From positions 67,001-131,000 of the forward strand of contig RQTK01001097.1 in NCBI GenBank assembly GCA_003991915.1: a DNA stretch of 64,000 nt, in the 5' to 3' direction. Made by a program: the position numbers and the translations under genes. The notes below the pieces were generated by a model that made no database searches, was not told where the DNA came from, and saw nothing but the letters and a program-made list of their open reading frames with translations. This stretch comes from Elysia chlorotica (lineage: Eukaryota > Mollusca > Gastropoda > Plakobranchidae). Below, in pieces: positions 42,944-55,518 of this stretch. Each line of letters opens with the position of its first letter. Positions within the stretch are counted from its first letter, which is position 1.

Positions 42944-45019
42944 TATCTAGACTTAATCTTTTTGTATGGCTGTATATATCGTAGTATATCTCTCTATCTA
43001 TCTATCTCTTTATATATTCATCTTTTTATCTATGTATGTATCTATTTCTCTATCTCTCTTCGTATCTTTCCATCTGTCTCTCTCTATCTCTCTGTCTGTC
43101 TCTCTCTCTCTCTCCTTCTTTTTCTGTCTGCCTCCTATATAACTGCAGGGTAAAAACCACGGACTTTTGCCCTAGAAATCGATCCCACAATACCCACGGG
43201 CGATTTCGAAAGTGTATCTTCTAAAACCTGTCCTGTCTTACGGAGATCCAAGTGTTATATACTCACCAAAAAATGCTAAAGCCTAGTTTATAAATAACAT
43301 ATTATTATTTAGTAAACATCAACCACTCTAGTTCTTCTCTTTTGCTATCACAAATTGTTTCTTTTTCCCGTGTCCCAAGCGCCCTTTTTTATAGATTTGT
43401 TTTCATTTAAAAAATCTAACTCTTATATATAACGGTCAACTTTCATTCTCTTACGAACCCATACCATAATTATTCCTAATGAAAAGTGTAAGCAGCGTCG
43501 GGTTTCAAAGTGTACAATTGTTCTATTAAAGTTTAATTCATTAAGTTTATCTTTAAAAGTGCAAGGAAACATTAGTTTTGATCTACTGTCAATAAAATCG
43601 AAATTCTTATCGAATTAGTGTACTTTTAAGAGTTCTTTTTTATTTTCCCTGGAAGCCCAATTCATAAAGTAACGTATATAGCAAAGAGAGAGGACAGTGA
43701 TTGGAAGATGTTTAAAGAGGACATTGAGCCAATGATATTTCTATGTCTTCTTCCTGCCATGGACAGGGAGAGACATAAACGATGCTATTGCGAGAGATCG
43801 CGTTGGTAGTATTGTTTTTGTTTTGTTTTTCAATTAAAAATCAATTATACTTACAGATAGTGGCACTCAGGACCTCCATTAATCCTAAGCAATGCAGTTT
43901 AAAAATTTTTCGATTTTTCTTTAAATATTTAACATTGTATGTCTATACGTCCATCCAACAATCATACTTTAACGTTTTGTACTTGTAGCGGAGTATGAAC
44001 TTGTATTAAGCCTATCGCATTATCCAGACATTTTCTTTATCAAAATGCGATCCATAATTTACTATAAAAGTAGAAAACACAATACAACTTTGTTGCCACC
44101 TATAACTATCATTTTATGTCATATACTTTTACAACGCTTCATCTAGTACTGGTAGCAGTTTCAAGTAATCTCCGTTTTAGAATAAAATCTACTATCATTT
44201 AAAGGTTTTAGCCTTTAAAATGACCTTTTATCTGTGTCATTCCAAACAAACTTTGTTTCACCGGAAGAGGTTTCTTTCCGCTACTATCCGTGCATAGTTA
44301 GTAAACTAATTCCCAATTGAACATCGGTCTGATTGCGATTTTTTAAATAGGCAGTTTAGGTTTTACCTTGTCTTGGATTAGTGTTGGTCATGATGGCAGT
44401 TGATATTCTAATGATAGCAGTAGAAGTAGCTACAACAAAATCAAAAAATGGTACACGTAAAATTGGCAGCAAATGGAAGAAAAACCAAACTACGCTATTT
44501 TGTATTTTCTTTCGTTTTGGGCGGCAGAGGTTCTTAAGAGATGATTAAGGTTCTTATTCTTTTCTTTCAGTTTTTCGGAAATTTCTTATCACAAGTTTTC
44601 ATGGTGAGTACTGTATTTCCGCCTGCCCATTTCCGGCCCAGGCGCCGGGTCAAATTGATCGATAAAAATAGCACAACGATTATTTTCGTTGGTCATTGCG
44701 CGGCAGCTGGGTGAACAAAGACAAAGCATTGTTGTCCCTACCGTGCATGGAGAGTTGTTATGAAAACAGTATCTCAATGTTACGGAATTATAATTATGAT
44801 TATGGCAGAATAGCCTCTGCTATAAGGTAAATACTACTTTGGAAGTGTAATTTCGCTAACAAAAACACACAAATCTTCAATGTTGAAAGAGTTAGCCTTT
44901 TTTGACGAATAAAAATGGTACTTAAAGATTAACCTTATTGTAAAACATGCTTGTTTGGTACAGAGTTTTGTTGCTCAGCTATTAATATGGTTTTGCAAGA
45001 GTTTCAGAAAAGATAATTT

Positions 45020-45343
45020 ATACACGTAATGGATTATCTAAGAATCTCATAAGAATGTAAACAAAGCAATACAAGTCCCTCTCGACAGTTGGCGTTATTT
45101 AGTGAGGCAACAGTTTTACGACACCGTGCTATAAGGTTTCCACACACGCCACTTTTCTACAGTTGGGTCATAACTTAAATTATATACGTAATGGATTATC
45201 TAAGAATCTCATAAGAATGTAAACAAAGCAATACAAGTCCCTCTCGACAGTTGGCGTTATTTAGTGAGGCAACAGTTTTACGACACCGTGCTATAAGGTT
45301 TCCACACACGCCACTTTTCTACAGTTGGGTCATAACTTAAACT
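45020..45343 (+). repeat. 162-bp perfect or near-perfect tandem duplication
   Basis: The segment with CGTAATGGATTATCTAAG at 45025 recurs at 45187, and the copies match through CAGTTGGGTCATAACTTAAA. I see no internal difference. Confidence 0.93.
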
Positions 45344-45733
45344 TGAATGAGGTACTACGATACCAAGTGCTTACACGCCGATAAAAGTACCATTTCCTGC
45401 GGTCGTAAATAAAGGACCTGGTCAACATGAAAAGAAGTGAGTAGGGACATGGCCCAATACCATGTAAACACAAGCTCGATATTGAAGGATTTATAGTTCG
45501 CTTTCTATCCAGCAATAGATTTCCAGTTTAAAGTGTTTTGAAGGATTTTACGCTAATCAAAAAAGTGTGATAGGAGTTTTTTGTAGCGTTGTCTAAGATG
45601 TGAGTGACACTATTGGTTTCTCGGTGTTATGTTGGTTGTTGTTTTTTTTATGTATAACAGAAGGAAAATATTCCAACAAATGTAGATTGGGCCTTAACTT
45701 TTACATAAAAAATAGAGCCCTTTAATGGGTTCT

Positions 45734-45890
45734 CGAATCATAAGATTGGAAGAAATTTTGTTGTTTTTGTTTTTGTTGTTTGTATGTGTGTGTGTGTGTG
45801 TGTGTGCGTGTGATCTTGAATTATAAGATTGGAAGAAATTTTGTTGTTTTTGTTTTTGTTGTTAGTTTGTGTGTGTGTGTGTGTCTTGTG
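45734..45890 (+). repeat. 83-bp tandem duplication with (GT)n
   Basis: TAAGATTGGAAGAAATTTTG at 45741 recurs at 45824. Each copy is followed by GTTTTT repeats and a GT run. Confidence 0.9.
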
Positions 45891-46529
45891 TGGTTTTAGA
45901 TTGTTTTTGTTTTGTTTTGGTTTTGTTTTTTGTGAGGTGGGAGTACGTTTCTTTTTTTTTCCTTTGGTTATGCACAATTTCATATTCACACTTTATCTGA
46001 CAGAGCCTAGCGATAGTAAGTACAACGTTGCATAGATTAAGACTCCAGACTAAGCGAAGTTTTTACTTTAAAAATCTGCTTTTAATGCGGCGCCTCAAGT
46101 TTATAGCATCGCTGTACTTCAATTTTGGGAATGAAGGTTTTAGTCATTTCAGAACCGTATGATGAGCGATAAAAAATGTCTGAAATATCGTCTTTTTTCT
46201 ACGCTAAACGAACCCTTTTCTCTTCTCCATCAGTAAAGCCTTTCTTGAAATGTATCTTCTTTTACAAAAATTTTGCTCTGCTGGCAAATAACATTAAAGG
46301 TTACTTAAATATATAGGTTCAAACAGAGAGTTTTCTCTGGATTTCATTTGCAAAAATACAAATTCAAGCAAGATGCATTATCCACACATAGGCATGCACC
46401 GGAAATGTATTTAACATTTTACCGCTGGTACCATTATTTATCTTATCTCTGTACACATTAATTGCGTATACATTATTCTTATTACTTTATTCGTACCAAG
46501 GCTTGGAGTTTCTGTGTTTGAACAGGCCA

Positions 46530-46970
46530 TAGATAGTCCGTGTTCCTCCTACTAGTCCTAGTCGACGATGGTCAGCCCCAAGACCAGTGGCATGTGTTTG
46601 TCTGAGCGTGTGGGGTCAGGGGTTGTCCAACTTAGTCGCTGGCCTCCACAGAACGGATTAACATCGGACAGACGTTGATCGAAAAGCCTTGACTATTGGC
46701 TTACGGGGAAGGCTAGTCAGGATAAATGGAGAACTGCAGCAGACAACATGACAACGGTGCATTAACGGAGATGAGTGGATGGGGTGCATTTATCGATGTA
46801 GTCCAGTCCCGATGATCAGGTGCAGAAAGCACCATTCTTAACTCTACTGAGCAGTTGCTTAGAGACGAAGGTATTCCATCCCACTGAATCTGGGCGGTCT
46901 GGGGAAGAGGACGCGAATACTGAGCTGTCTGGGTGGGTGGAGAAGATCTGTCACCAATTGTTTGAACAGA
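46530..46970. other. Unassigned GC-richer block
   Basis: About 440 bp of distinctly higher GC content than its flanks. The plus strand holds short broken frames (for example WRTAADNMTTVH) that recall decayed retroelement ends but match no family I can name. I call no gene here. Confidence 0.3.
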
Positions 46971-47670
46971 AGAGAAGTTAAATGTATAAATGATCGATAG
47001 ATACGATGATTATCATTCTTTGTTGCCGGTTACTGAGAATGTTTAGAGTTGACTTGGTAGCGTAGGAGTTTTGAAGGGATAGAAGTGCGGCACTGGTTTA
47101 GAGAGAGAAAAGCGAAACATGGAGTGGTGCATTATTTATCAAAACAAATTAAATAATGAATATGCTGAGGCGGGTGGCAAGATGCTAATGAGATAAATAA
47201 ATACTCATTCAGCTGAATACAAAAAACTGGAAACAAGTTAGGAGGGAAAATTTTGGTACTAAACGATCAGAGCAAGGAAAAAAACAAGCACATCAAAGAT
47301 TCAAGAATGTGAAATTATTATAAATGTGCAGAAAAGATGAATTTATAAGGAGGTTACATGTTAACTTAAGTTTACCTGAGGACGGGAGCGAGGGTGAATT
47401 GATTCTTAGCACCTATACTAATTATACTAAAATTTGCCTCAGTCTTTGTCTTTTAGAAGTTGTGATACAAATATTTGAAAGATCGGCTTTGCTCTTGACA
47501 GGAGCGCAAGTTAAAAAGATAAATTTTGCAGTTGCCCTACGTGAAACTTCCTAACTGTAATTTATTGAAGGAAATGACTGTGTGTACGTAAAAAGCAGAA
47601 CAGATCTTGGTTGTATATTGAGAAAAAACCAGTTGGTTTCGCCTCAAAAGATTTTCATTAAGAAAGTGCT

Positions 47671-47674
<4 letters not shown>

Positions 47675-47706
<32 letters not shown>
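47675..47706 (+). repeat. (AT)n microsatellite
   Basis: About 15 AT units. Confidence 0.92.
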
Positions 47707-47709
<3 letters not shown>

Positions 47710-47904
47710 ATTGGTTTTTCCTTTGGTCCGTAAATGTAGAACCAAATATCGCTGAAACTTTCAAATCTAGTCGATCTAGACATCTTTCTAAGCAAGATCA
47801 TTAACTGCATACGCACGACTTGAAACTAAATACTCCAATACCGAGGGGGTCCATGTACAGTGTATTTACAAGGAGACATCAATTTCCTTAGTGAGTCGTT
47901 CTAT

Positions 47905-48080
47905 TAGGTGGACTGCGGTAAACACAGGCCCTCCGCTTGCCCTGTGGCCACAGAGGCCAGGGCTTCGAATCGCGTCTGGCGCTGTTCAATACACTCCCAG
48001 CTGGTTTAAGGAACAGATGTACGTGTCGGGGCGGACACAACGGCTGCGGAGATGGGCCTTGGCAGTCTATGTTTACTATA
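47905..48080 (+). mobile_element. Possible SINE-like element with tRNA-like head
   Basis: The segment around TGCCCTGTGGCCACAGAGGC and GGGCTTCGAATCGCG resembles an anticodon arm and a B box, followed by a GC-rich body. The 74-residue open frame over it has no known domain and is more likely a by-product. Confidence 0.35.
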
Positions 48081-48340
48081 GGGAGGTAAGGCCAATGAAG
48101 ACAGATGTAGGATGAATAGGAAGTTTATCTAAAAAAGAAGAAAACTTACAACCCTTAGTCTACATTCTACATCTCGATCCAAAGAGAAAAAAGGATTTCT
48201 CTCAGAGATTCAAAGTAGTTTGAATTGATCGATCCAAAACGTCTCTCCTTGTTCCGTTTCTTTACTGCTCTGGAAAAAATGTTAGTCGAAATATGGAGAA
48301 CTCTGTGCCGCTTTATACATCTCTCTCTATATATCTATCC

Positions 48341-48575
48341 GAGGCGCGGTAGCCCTGGGGTGGAACATCGGCTTTCGACGCAGGAGGTCCGTGGTTCGAG
48401 CCCAGGCGATTTCGCCTTATACTGTTTGGGTCCGTGTCAGTTAAATGTGAGCAGTTGGGGACAGGAGTCACGGTGCCTCAGGTGCACATTAATTTGTATG
48501 ACGTCAGTTTTGGGGCTCGTCTACAATATAGCCTATACAATGCTGACGGTGGACGTTCAACCGACTCGACTCAAC
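48341..48575 (+). mobile_element. SINE-like copy, near full length, TCC-type tRNA-like head
   Basis: Head: GCGCGGTAGCCCTGGGGTGG (A-box-like), anticodon-loop-like CTTTCGA, and GTGGTTCGAGCCC (B box). The core follows (GGGTCCGTGTCAGTTAAATG … GGACAGGAGTC) and then the tail AATATAGCCTATACAATGC with GACGTTCAACC, which runs into a CTAT/CT microsatellite. Confidence 0.85.
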
Positions 48576-48579
48576 TACT

Positions 48580-48612
48580 CGATCTATCTATCTATCTATC
48601 TCTTTCTCTCTC

Positions 48613-48674
<62 letters not shown>
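48580..48674 (+). repeat. (CTAT)n/(CT)n at a SINE tail
   Basis: Begins immediately after the SINE tail; CTAT units grade into a long CT run. Confidence 0.93.
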
Positions 48675-48678
<4 letters not shown>

Positions 48679-50649
48679 CGTCCTTGATATTTTACAGTTG
48701 TAATTCTTTGAAAAAGTTAAACAGATATGTTTCGTCTTTTTTTCGGAAAAACTTTAATGTTTAGTATTAAAAATAATGACCCTTATTTTACTGGAGCGAA
48801 ATCTCTTTCCGAGTAGAGCTATCTTCTTAACCAACTATTTGATTTTGGGGGAAAGAGGTTCCTTTGAATATCTGTAACATTAGCGAGTCAAAGACTATCT
48901 TTGATCGCGGAGACCAGAACGACTAAAAAGAATTTTTTATTTAATCTCACCATTTGGATCAAACTCCCCCTTCTATAAAAAAAATTTTGAAGGAGAATTG
49001 TTTCTAGTTGGTGCATAAAATCATCTTTTAAAACTAAAATATTTTCCTTTAAATCTAGAGATCTGTTGAGCTGGACTAAGTTCTGCTTGTTTCTGTTTTG
49101 GTTTCAATATTATTTGCCCAAATTTCTTAAATGTTTTAAAGGTACTTTTTTGTGTGTTTTGTTGTTTGTTTGTTGCTGTTGTTTTTAGTTGTTATGTTTT
49201 TGTTTTGTTGTTTTGTTGTTATTTTGAGTGCTTTTTTTAAGGATATTTCCAATATGCAAGAAACTTCATCGAATTCTTGAAGAATATATCAAAAGTAAAA
49301 AAGTAGAAAAACAATATCCAAACTTCGCAATTTTGTAAAAGGCTGCATAAATATGTGACACTCAAATTAAACGCACACAGCCAGTTAGTCAGGCATGGAA
49401 ACATTGCAAGAAGATCGCAATCCTTTTAGTATTATCTTACTTTAAAATATCCAGACTGAACTGAGTAAATCTGCACTACCAAGGTGTCCCTCGTTTGATC
49501 ATACCGTGATAATTACAGATATATATTTATAATTATAAAGCTCACATTTTCAATATGCCATATAGGGTCCCCCAGGGGAACCTAGGAGACGTTAAACCCG
49601 GAGAGAGGGAGAACATTCTCTTCCTCCCTCTATAGAGATTCACATTTTCAACAGGAAATTTTCACCCTTGTTAAGTATGAGGCGAAACTAATTTAAACAT
49701 GCATCTTTTGGCTTCATAATTGTAACTTGTTGTAACGAAGAACAAAAAAGCTGTGGGTTTAAACTCAAACTGGAAAATTTCTAGCAACGAAGCGCTGATG
49801 CGGCTGATTGTCAAGTCCTTAAAATGTTTCATCCTTTGGATTTCACAATAGCTTTCTCTTAGATTATACCTTATTAGTTTTTTCCACAACATTGACCCGC
49901 CCTCCCCCTGAGGAAAGATATGTAATTATTATCATAGAAACTGTCGTCTGTCTGTCTTATTACATGGGAAGCCATGAAAGTCAGTATATACATAGCGTGG
50001 AGCCTATGGCAAAATCAATGTATGAGGATTAGCTAGGAAGGTAGTGCTTAAAGGAATGTGTGACCACACAAAAAACAACACCTGCAAAACCCCCATTGTA
50101 GCAAACGGTTTTAAAAGTTTACCCAAACCGTATAATTTATTTTGTCCACAAAAACCATGCAAAGGATCTTATTTTACTTTCAGTTTACATACCATATAGA
50201 TTACGACTCCTTACTACGAAAAGTGCGCGTGGTCTAAGAGCTACATCGGGATTCTATTTTTTTTTGCATGTTTTTTTAATATTGATGTTGATCCTTACAA
50301 AGGTGAAAAATAACATAATTTATAGCGCTTTTTTCCTGAAATAATTATACACCGAGTTATTTTAGAGGTTGTGATCGCAAGCTGTATAGTGTGTTTAAGC
50401 GGGTAGCTAACGATAACTTAAACTTTCTTTTATATTCTCTTGTGTGTAAAATAATATCAGTCTGGTTAGTGTTTAACTCATTAGTCACACGCTCAGCAGT
50501 GTGTTGTTCTCAGTATACTACTGTTTCTAGGTGTGTACAGCATGTCTCTTGTAAAAACGGAATCGTAATTAACTTATTCACAGTCAAGGTGACAAGAGGT
50601 TTTACCCGATGAGCCCCACGCTAACCTAGGGGATTAAACGATGTTGAAT

Positions 50650-50960
50650 GTAGCCTAGCCATCGACCCGTGTCTGATTTCCCCTCCATGTCGCACTAGTC
50701 GCCGACGCAAATAATGCCGGGTTGTCTGGCAAATGTATTCCTAGCAGATTTAATCCACCGGCGAGAAAAATTAATTAAGGGCAAGGCGTAGAGAAATGTA
50801 ATTAGAATCTTTAGCTACACGGCAGGGCTTGAGTCAGCTCGGGAGATCATCTCAGAGTCAGAGAGTGTTGCTCTGACATTCACGCCATCCAACACACACC
50901 GCATAACTAGACCAATCAGGTGGATCGCTGGAACTACAGAGTTCGAAAAACGGATTAACT
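50650..50960. other. Unassigned moderately GC-rich block with AATTA motifs
   Basis: Non-repetitive sequence with TTAATTAAG, GTAATTAGAA and TCAGAGTCAGAG. It has no open frame of note. It could be regulatory DNA, but nothing in the window proves it. Confidence 0.2.
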
Positions 50961-51882
50961 GTATTGATTGCTGGGAATATTAATTCAGAGATAAATTGTT
51001 AGAAAAAGAACTATAAGAAAAAGAGTAAGAACAAGAGCGATGAGAAGAAGGTGGAGGAGGAGGAGGAGAAGGACAAGAGACACAAGAAGAAAAATAAAAA
51101 GGATGGTGAGGAGATGTTTTATATCGGGAAGAGGCTGAGGATATATTACACTAACAATATAAGTGTAAGGAATGTCTTGAGAATTGTTGATATTGCCACG
51201 ATCAATAACTATTGTGACATGGATTTTTTTGGCAACACAATTGCAGAATTAGTTTCAATAGCATAGATATGGTATCAATAATCAAAATACACTGCAAGTC
51301 GTAAAGCTTATTAGCTTTACAACCAGAATTTTTATTTATAAAATGTGCTGGCCTATTGTGTGCGAAAAGCAGATATGATAGCATACGTTTATAGCAGCGG
51401 CTCAGTTGCATGAATTATCATCATTATCTCTAGTCTAAGTATATATACAGGTCCAACTAACTATTACAACTGTCAAGTTTACGGCGTTTTGCACTATGAA
51501 CATTTAGACAAACCCCGAAAAAGGGGTATCGTTGAAAAATTAAAGACTTTACATGCCCCGTCAATGGTTTTATCAAAACTATTGATAACAGAAAGAAATA
51601 GATGCCATGATTTCTGTGACAGATCTGACACAAAAAGAAGAAGAAAAATAGACCATAGAGCAAAGGACTGCTTTAACACTTCAATGAGTTTCCTCTGGAC
51701 TAAACTAGAGACTTTTACTTACACACGACGATAACAGATGATTTAAAGACGCCTTTTGGCCCATGTAGAGTTCTGATCACTCATTGGCTCCGTAGGTCTA
51801 GGATATCATAACTATGATTGGATATTGGAGATGGTTCCCGTTGTCGATCTGGGCTCCGTTATCACAAGCCATCTGAGTTGAG

Positions 51883-52045
51883 TTTAGCTTAACGTCCAAC
51901 GCCAGCAATATATAGGCTATCTTGTGGACATGCCCGAAGATTGACGTCTGACAACTTTGTGTGCTGCCCCCACAAAATCACCAGGGTTCGAACCACGGAC
52001 CTTTTGCGTCGGAAGCCGATGTTCTACCCCAGACCCCACGCCCCC
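51883..52045 (-). mobile_element. SINE-like copy, internally shortened, TCC-type head
   Basis: Minus strand: GGGGTAGAACATCGGCTTCC, GACGCAAAAGGTCCGTGGTTCG, then directly the later core (CACAAAGTTGTCAGACGTC) and the tail AGCCTATATATTGCTGGCG with GACGTTAAGC. The middle of the core (GGTTGGGTCGG … GACAGG) is missing. Confidence 0.8.
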
Positions 52046-52561
52046 CCTCCCCCAATCTAAAAAGACTGGGAAACCTTAGGGGACATTGAATAAACCAGAA
52101 CTTGACTACGCCAAGGTCTAACAGTACGGACTATCTCAGAAACATTGATATCTTGATATGCCTTCGAGACATAAGCATTACAATGTGTTTGTCTATCTCT
52201 TGCGGAATTTAGAATTTTGAATACGTCGGGTTTGGGTTTCTTTTTACGACACGTCAACACAGTAGCGGCTGTATTGTCTTAAATACGTCGATTTGTTTCG
52301 CATAAACTAAACAATAACAGTAGTCGCATTTGGGATTCTAACAAAATTTATTATAAATCTTTTTTCCTCAAACTACATAAAAGCAGATGCTAAGGGTAAT
52401 TGAAATGGCAAACATTGATTCGAGCCAGAGGCGTAGGATTCCGATTTCACTGATAGCTTGGTAAACAGGCTCTCCAGCTGGGATTTAATTTACTGTACCA
52501 TTTGTATTCATTGATGCTGAGGTTTGTTAATACCTATTATATTAGCTTTTCTTTGCTAGCC

Positions 52562-53345
52562 TTTTAAATAATCATTGTTTACAAGTTGGTTAAACCTAAG
52601 TTTAACTAATCATTGTTTGCCAGTTGGTTAAACCTCACTTTTATTAATCATTGTTTGCCAGTTGGTTAAACCTAAGTTTAACTAATCATTGTTTACAAGT
52701 TGGTTAAACTTAATGTTTTATAAATCATTGTTTACAAGTTGGTTAAACCTAGCTTTTAACTTATCAGTGTTTGTTAGCTGGTTGAACCTAACTTTCAACT
52801 CCCCAGTTTTTGTTTTGATTAAACCTAACTTTTAACTAATCATTGTTTGCAAGTTGGTTAAACCTAACTTTTAACTAACCAGTGTTTGTTAGTTGGTTAA
52901 ACCTAACTTTTAACTAACCAGTGTTTGTTAGTTGGTTAAGGCTAACTTTTAACTAATCATTGTTTGCAAATTGGTTAAACCTAACTCTTAAATAGTCAGT
53001 GTTTGTCTTAGTTGAACCTAACTTTTAACTAATCGTTGTTTACAAATTGGTTAAACCTAACTTTTAACTAATCGTTGTTTGCAAATTGGTTAAACCTAAC
53101 TTTTAACTAATCATTGTTTGCAATTTGGTTAAACCTAACTTTTAACTAATCATTGTTTGCAAGTTAGTTAAACCTACCTCTTAAATAGTGTTTGGTTTGG
53201 TTGAACCTAACTTTTAACTAATCATTGTTTGCAATTTGGTTAAAACTAACTTTTAACTAACCAGTGTTTGTTAGTTGGTTAAGGCTAACCCGTGTTTGTT
53301 TTAGTTGAACCTAACTTTTAACTAATCATTATCTGTTAGTTGGCT
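52562..53345 (+). repeat. Minisatellite, about 20 copies of a 38-39 bp unit
   Basis: Each unit carries ATCATTGTTTGCAAGTTGG or the variant CCAGTGTTTGTTAGTTGG, then TTAAACCTAACTTTTAACT. Variant types alternate and some units are shortened. The unit contains no long open frame and I know no matching family. Confidence 0.95.
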
Positions 53346-53640
53346 AAATCGACTAGCTAATCGACTGATTTGATCCGCCACTGCCCTTTTCTTACACCCA
53401 CAATTAGTACTACGGCCAATATAAACCCTGCTTGTTTCCAGCTCAATTCATTTTTCAACCAATCACATTTTCTTTTGTCAAGCGCCATTCTCTGGTAAGA
53501 ATAATAGGTAAATGTTAACACTTTAGGTTGTTTGTGTGTTTTGACTGAGAGTATCACTTTTTTGTTTTTATTTGTGCATCTCCCAGGGATTGTCTTTTTC
53601 TCTCCATCACCTATCCCCATCTTAATACTTATCTGCTTAT

Positions 53641-53657
53641 CTATATGTCTATCTATG

Positions 53658-53736
<79 letters not shown>

Positions 53737-53797
53737 ATATTTATCTATCTAGCTATCTAGCTATCCACCTATCTAGCTATCTATCTATCTATCTATC

Positions 53798-53867
<70 letters not shown>

Positions 53868-53876
53868 TGTGTGTGT
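53641..53876 (+). repeat. Compound (CTAT)n-(AT)n-(GT)n microsatellite
   Basis: CTAT units to about 53800, an AT run of about 38 bp, then a GT run with one AAGT interruption. Confidence 0.96.
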
Positions 53877-53984
53877 GTATAACGTCTTTTCAGTGCAATG
53901 AGGGATCCTATACGGCGGATTTCAGAGTCTCTTGTAATCATCAATACCCCTAAGTGTGATTCGGTCCTTTGGCAACCAAAGTGA

Positions 53985-54110
53985 GTGAGTTAGGTGAATT
54001 GTAAAGTCAACAAAGATTTACGTCTGACAATTGAACGTGCTGCCATAAAGAGACAGTGCGGGGATACCATGTCTCCTGACTGACATAAAACAAAGGTACA
54101 AATATCAAGG
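53985..54110 (-). mobile_element. Diverged SINE-like core fragment
   Basis: In reverse sense it retains the segments GACGTCTGACAAT-like, TGCTGCC and GAGACAGTGCGGGGATACC in the order seen in the better copies. Head and tail are missing. Confidence 0.45.
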
Positions 54111-54618
54111 AAACATAAGAGTTTAGAGAAATCAACAAACCGTTTGTTTAAAACAAAATGCAGGCTATTGGTAGAGGTCACAGACCTTCGCTTTAACTAG
54201 ATGACAAAGTTGGCTACCACATTGTGCGGAAAGGTAGGGAAATTAAATAGTAACAATAATAATGTTTTGCAAAACAGAACTTGCAGTTTTAAAAATGGCA
54301 CATCTGTCAGCCCCACTAAAAAAAAAAAACAGTAACAAAAAAGTGCGCACTTTTTCTCAAGGAAAAAAAAGGTTAATCGACATCTATGATCAAGCTTGGA
54401 TCAGATGTAAGATGTTTAGCAAAACAAAAACAAAAACAAAACAAAACTAGATCCTCTTGACGTGCACACAGCTGTTTATGATCAAATAAGTGCAGATAAA
54501 GAAAAGCCGCAACAAACTTTTTAACGCGTAGAAACTTACAACAACTTAATTAGTTTAATTTTTGAAGAATATTCATCAAACTATACATCTTTCGATCATC
54601 TTTTCATTATTAATATAA

Positions 54619-54670
<52 letters not shown>
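54619..54670 (+). repeat. (ATT)n microsatellite
   Basis: About 17 ATT units just upstream of a SINE copy. Confidence 0.95.
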
Positions 54671-54701
54671 CAATTTATTAGTCTTTCCCTCTTTTAAGGT
54701 G

Positions 54702-54915
54702 GGCGCGGTGGCCCAGTGGTAGAACATCAGCTTCCGACGCAAAAGGTCCCGAGTTCGAATCCTGGCTGTTGCAATCCCTACTGGTTGGGTCGGTGTCAGT
54801 ATAATGTGACCGGCTGAGACAGGAGTCATGGTATCCCCACCCTGTCTCGTGTGCACATAAAATTGTCAGACGTCCGTCTTGGGGCCCGTCCACGAGATAG
54901 CCATAAGTTGCTGAT
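54702..54915 (+). mobile_element. SINE-like copy, near full length, TCC-type tRNA-like head
   Basis: Head GGGCGCGGTGGCCCAGTGG, anticodon-loop-like CTTCCGA, B box GAGTTCGAATCC. Core GGTTGGGTCGGTGTCAGTAT, GACAGGAGTCATGG, CATAAAATTGTCAGACGTCC, and tail GAGATAGCCATAAGTTGCTG. This is the best-preserved copy in the window. Short minus-strand frames here are artefacts. Confidence 0.88.
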
Positions 54916-54917
54916 GG

Positions 54918-54962
54918 TTGGGGGGCGCGGTGGCCCAGGGGTAGAACATCGGCTTCCAACGA
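54918..54962 (+). mobile_element. Second SINE head, truncated
   Basis: Only about 45 bp of a second TCC-type head (GGGCGCGGTGGCCCAGGGG to CGGCTTCCAACGA) follows directly after the previous copy in the same orientation. Confidence 0.75.
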
Positions 54963-55363
54963 TATCTATAGCTATCTACTTAACACACTGATAATGTGCT
55001 TTCATGAATTATTGGGAACTCGAAACTACGCGTTATTTGCAGTAGAAAATATTACACCTCTTTGTGTTCCCATTTGATTAAAAAGAAACTCGAATACCGG
55101 TTTGACATTATTTAAATACAAAAGCTTAAATTAGTATATCTGCGTCAATGTTGTCTGCCTTTTTGCTTGAATAGTGGATGAGCTAGACGGATAGACGTGG
55201 CTACTAAACAATGATCATTGTCTTTTCATCCCTAATTTCTGGTCTCACCACAAAGGTCCAACTAGGTTTTTGACCCAGGTGATCGCCATGATGAGGTTAT
55301 GATTAATTATTCATAATTTTGATTATTGTTCATTGTTTCTTTTGTTGCTGTTGGTATTTGTAT

Positions 55364-55518
<155 letters not shown>

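Noticed and set aside
47891..48115. 74-residue plus-strand frame
   Set aside because: No recognisable domain; it overlaps a tRNA-like B box and looks repeat-derived.
48225..48764. 179-residue plus-strand frame
   Set aside because: It runs through a SINE-like copy and a CT microsatellite.
54596..54959. Two minus-strand frames
   Set aside because: They are translations of the SINE-like copy and the ATT repeat.
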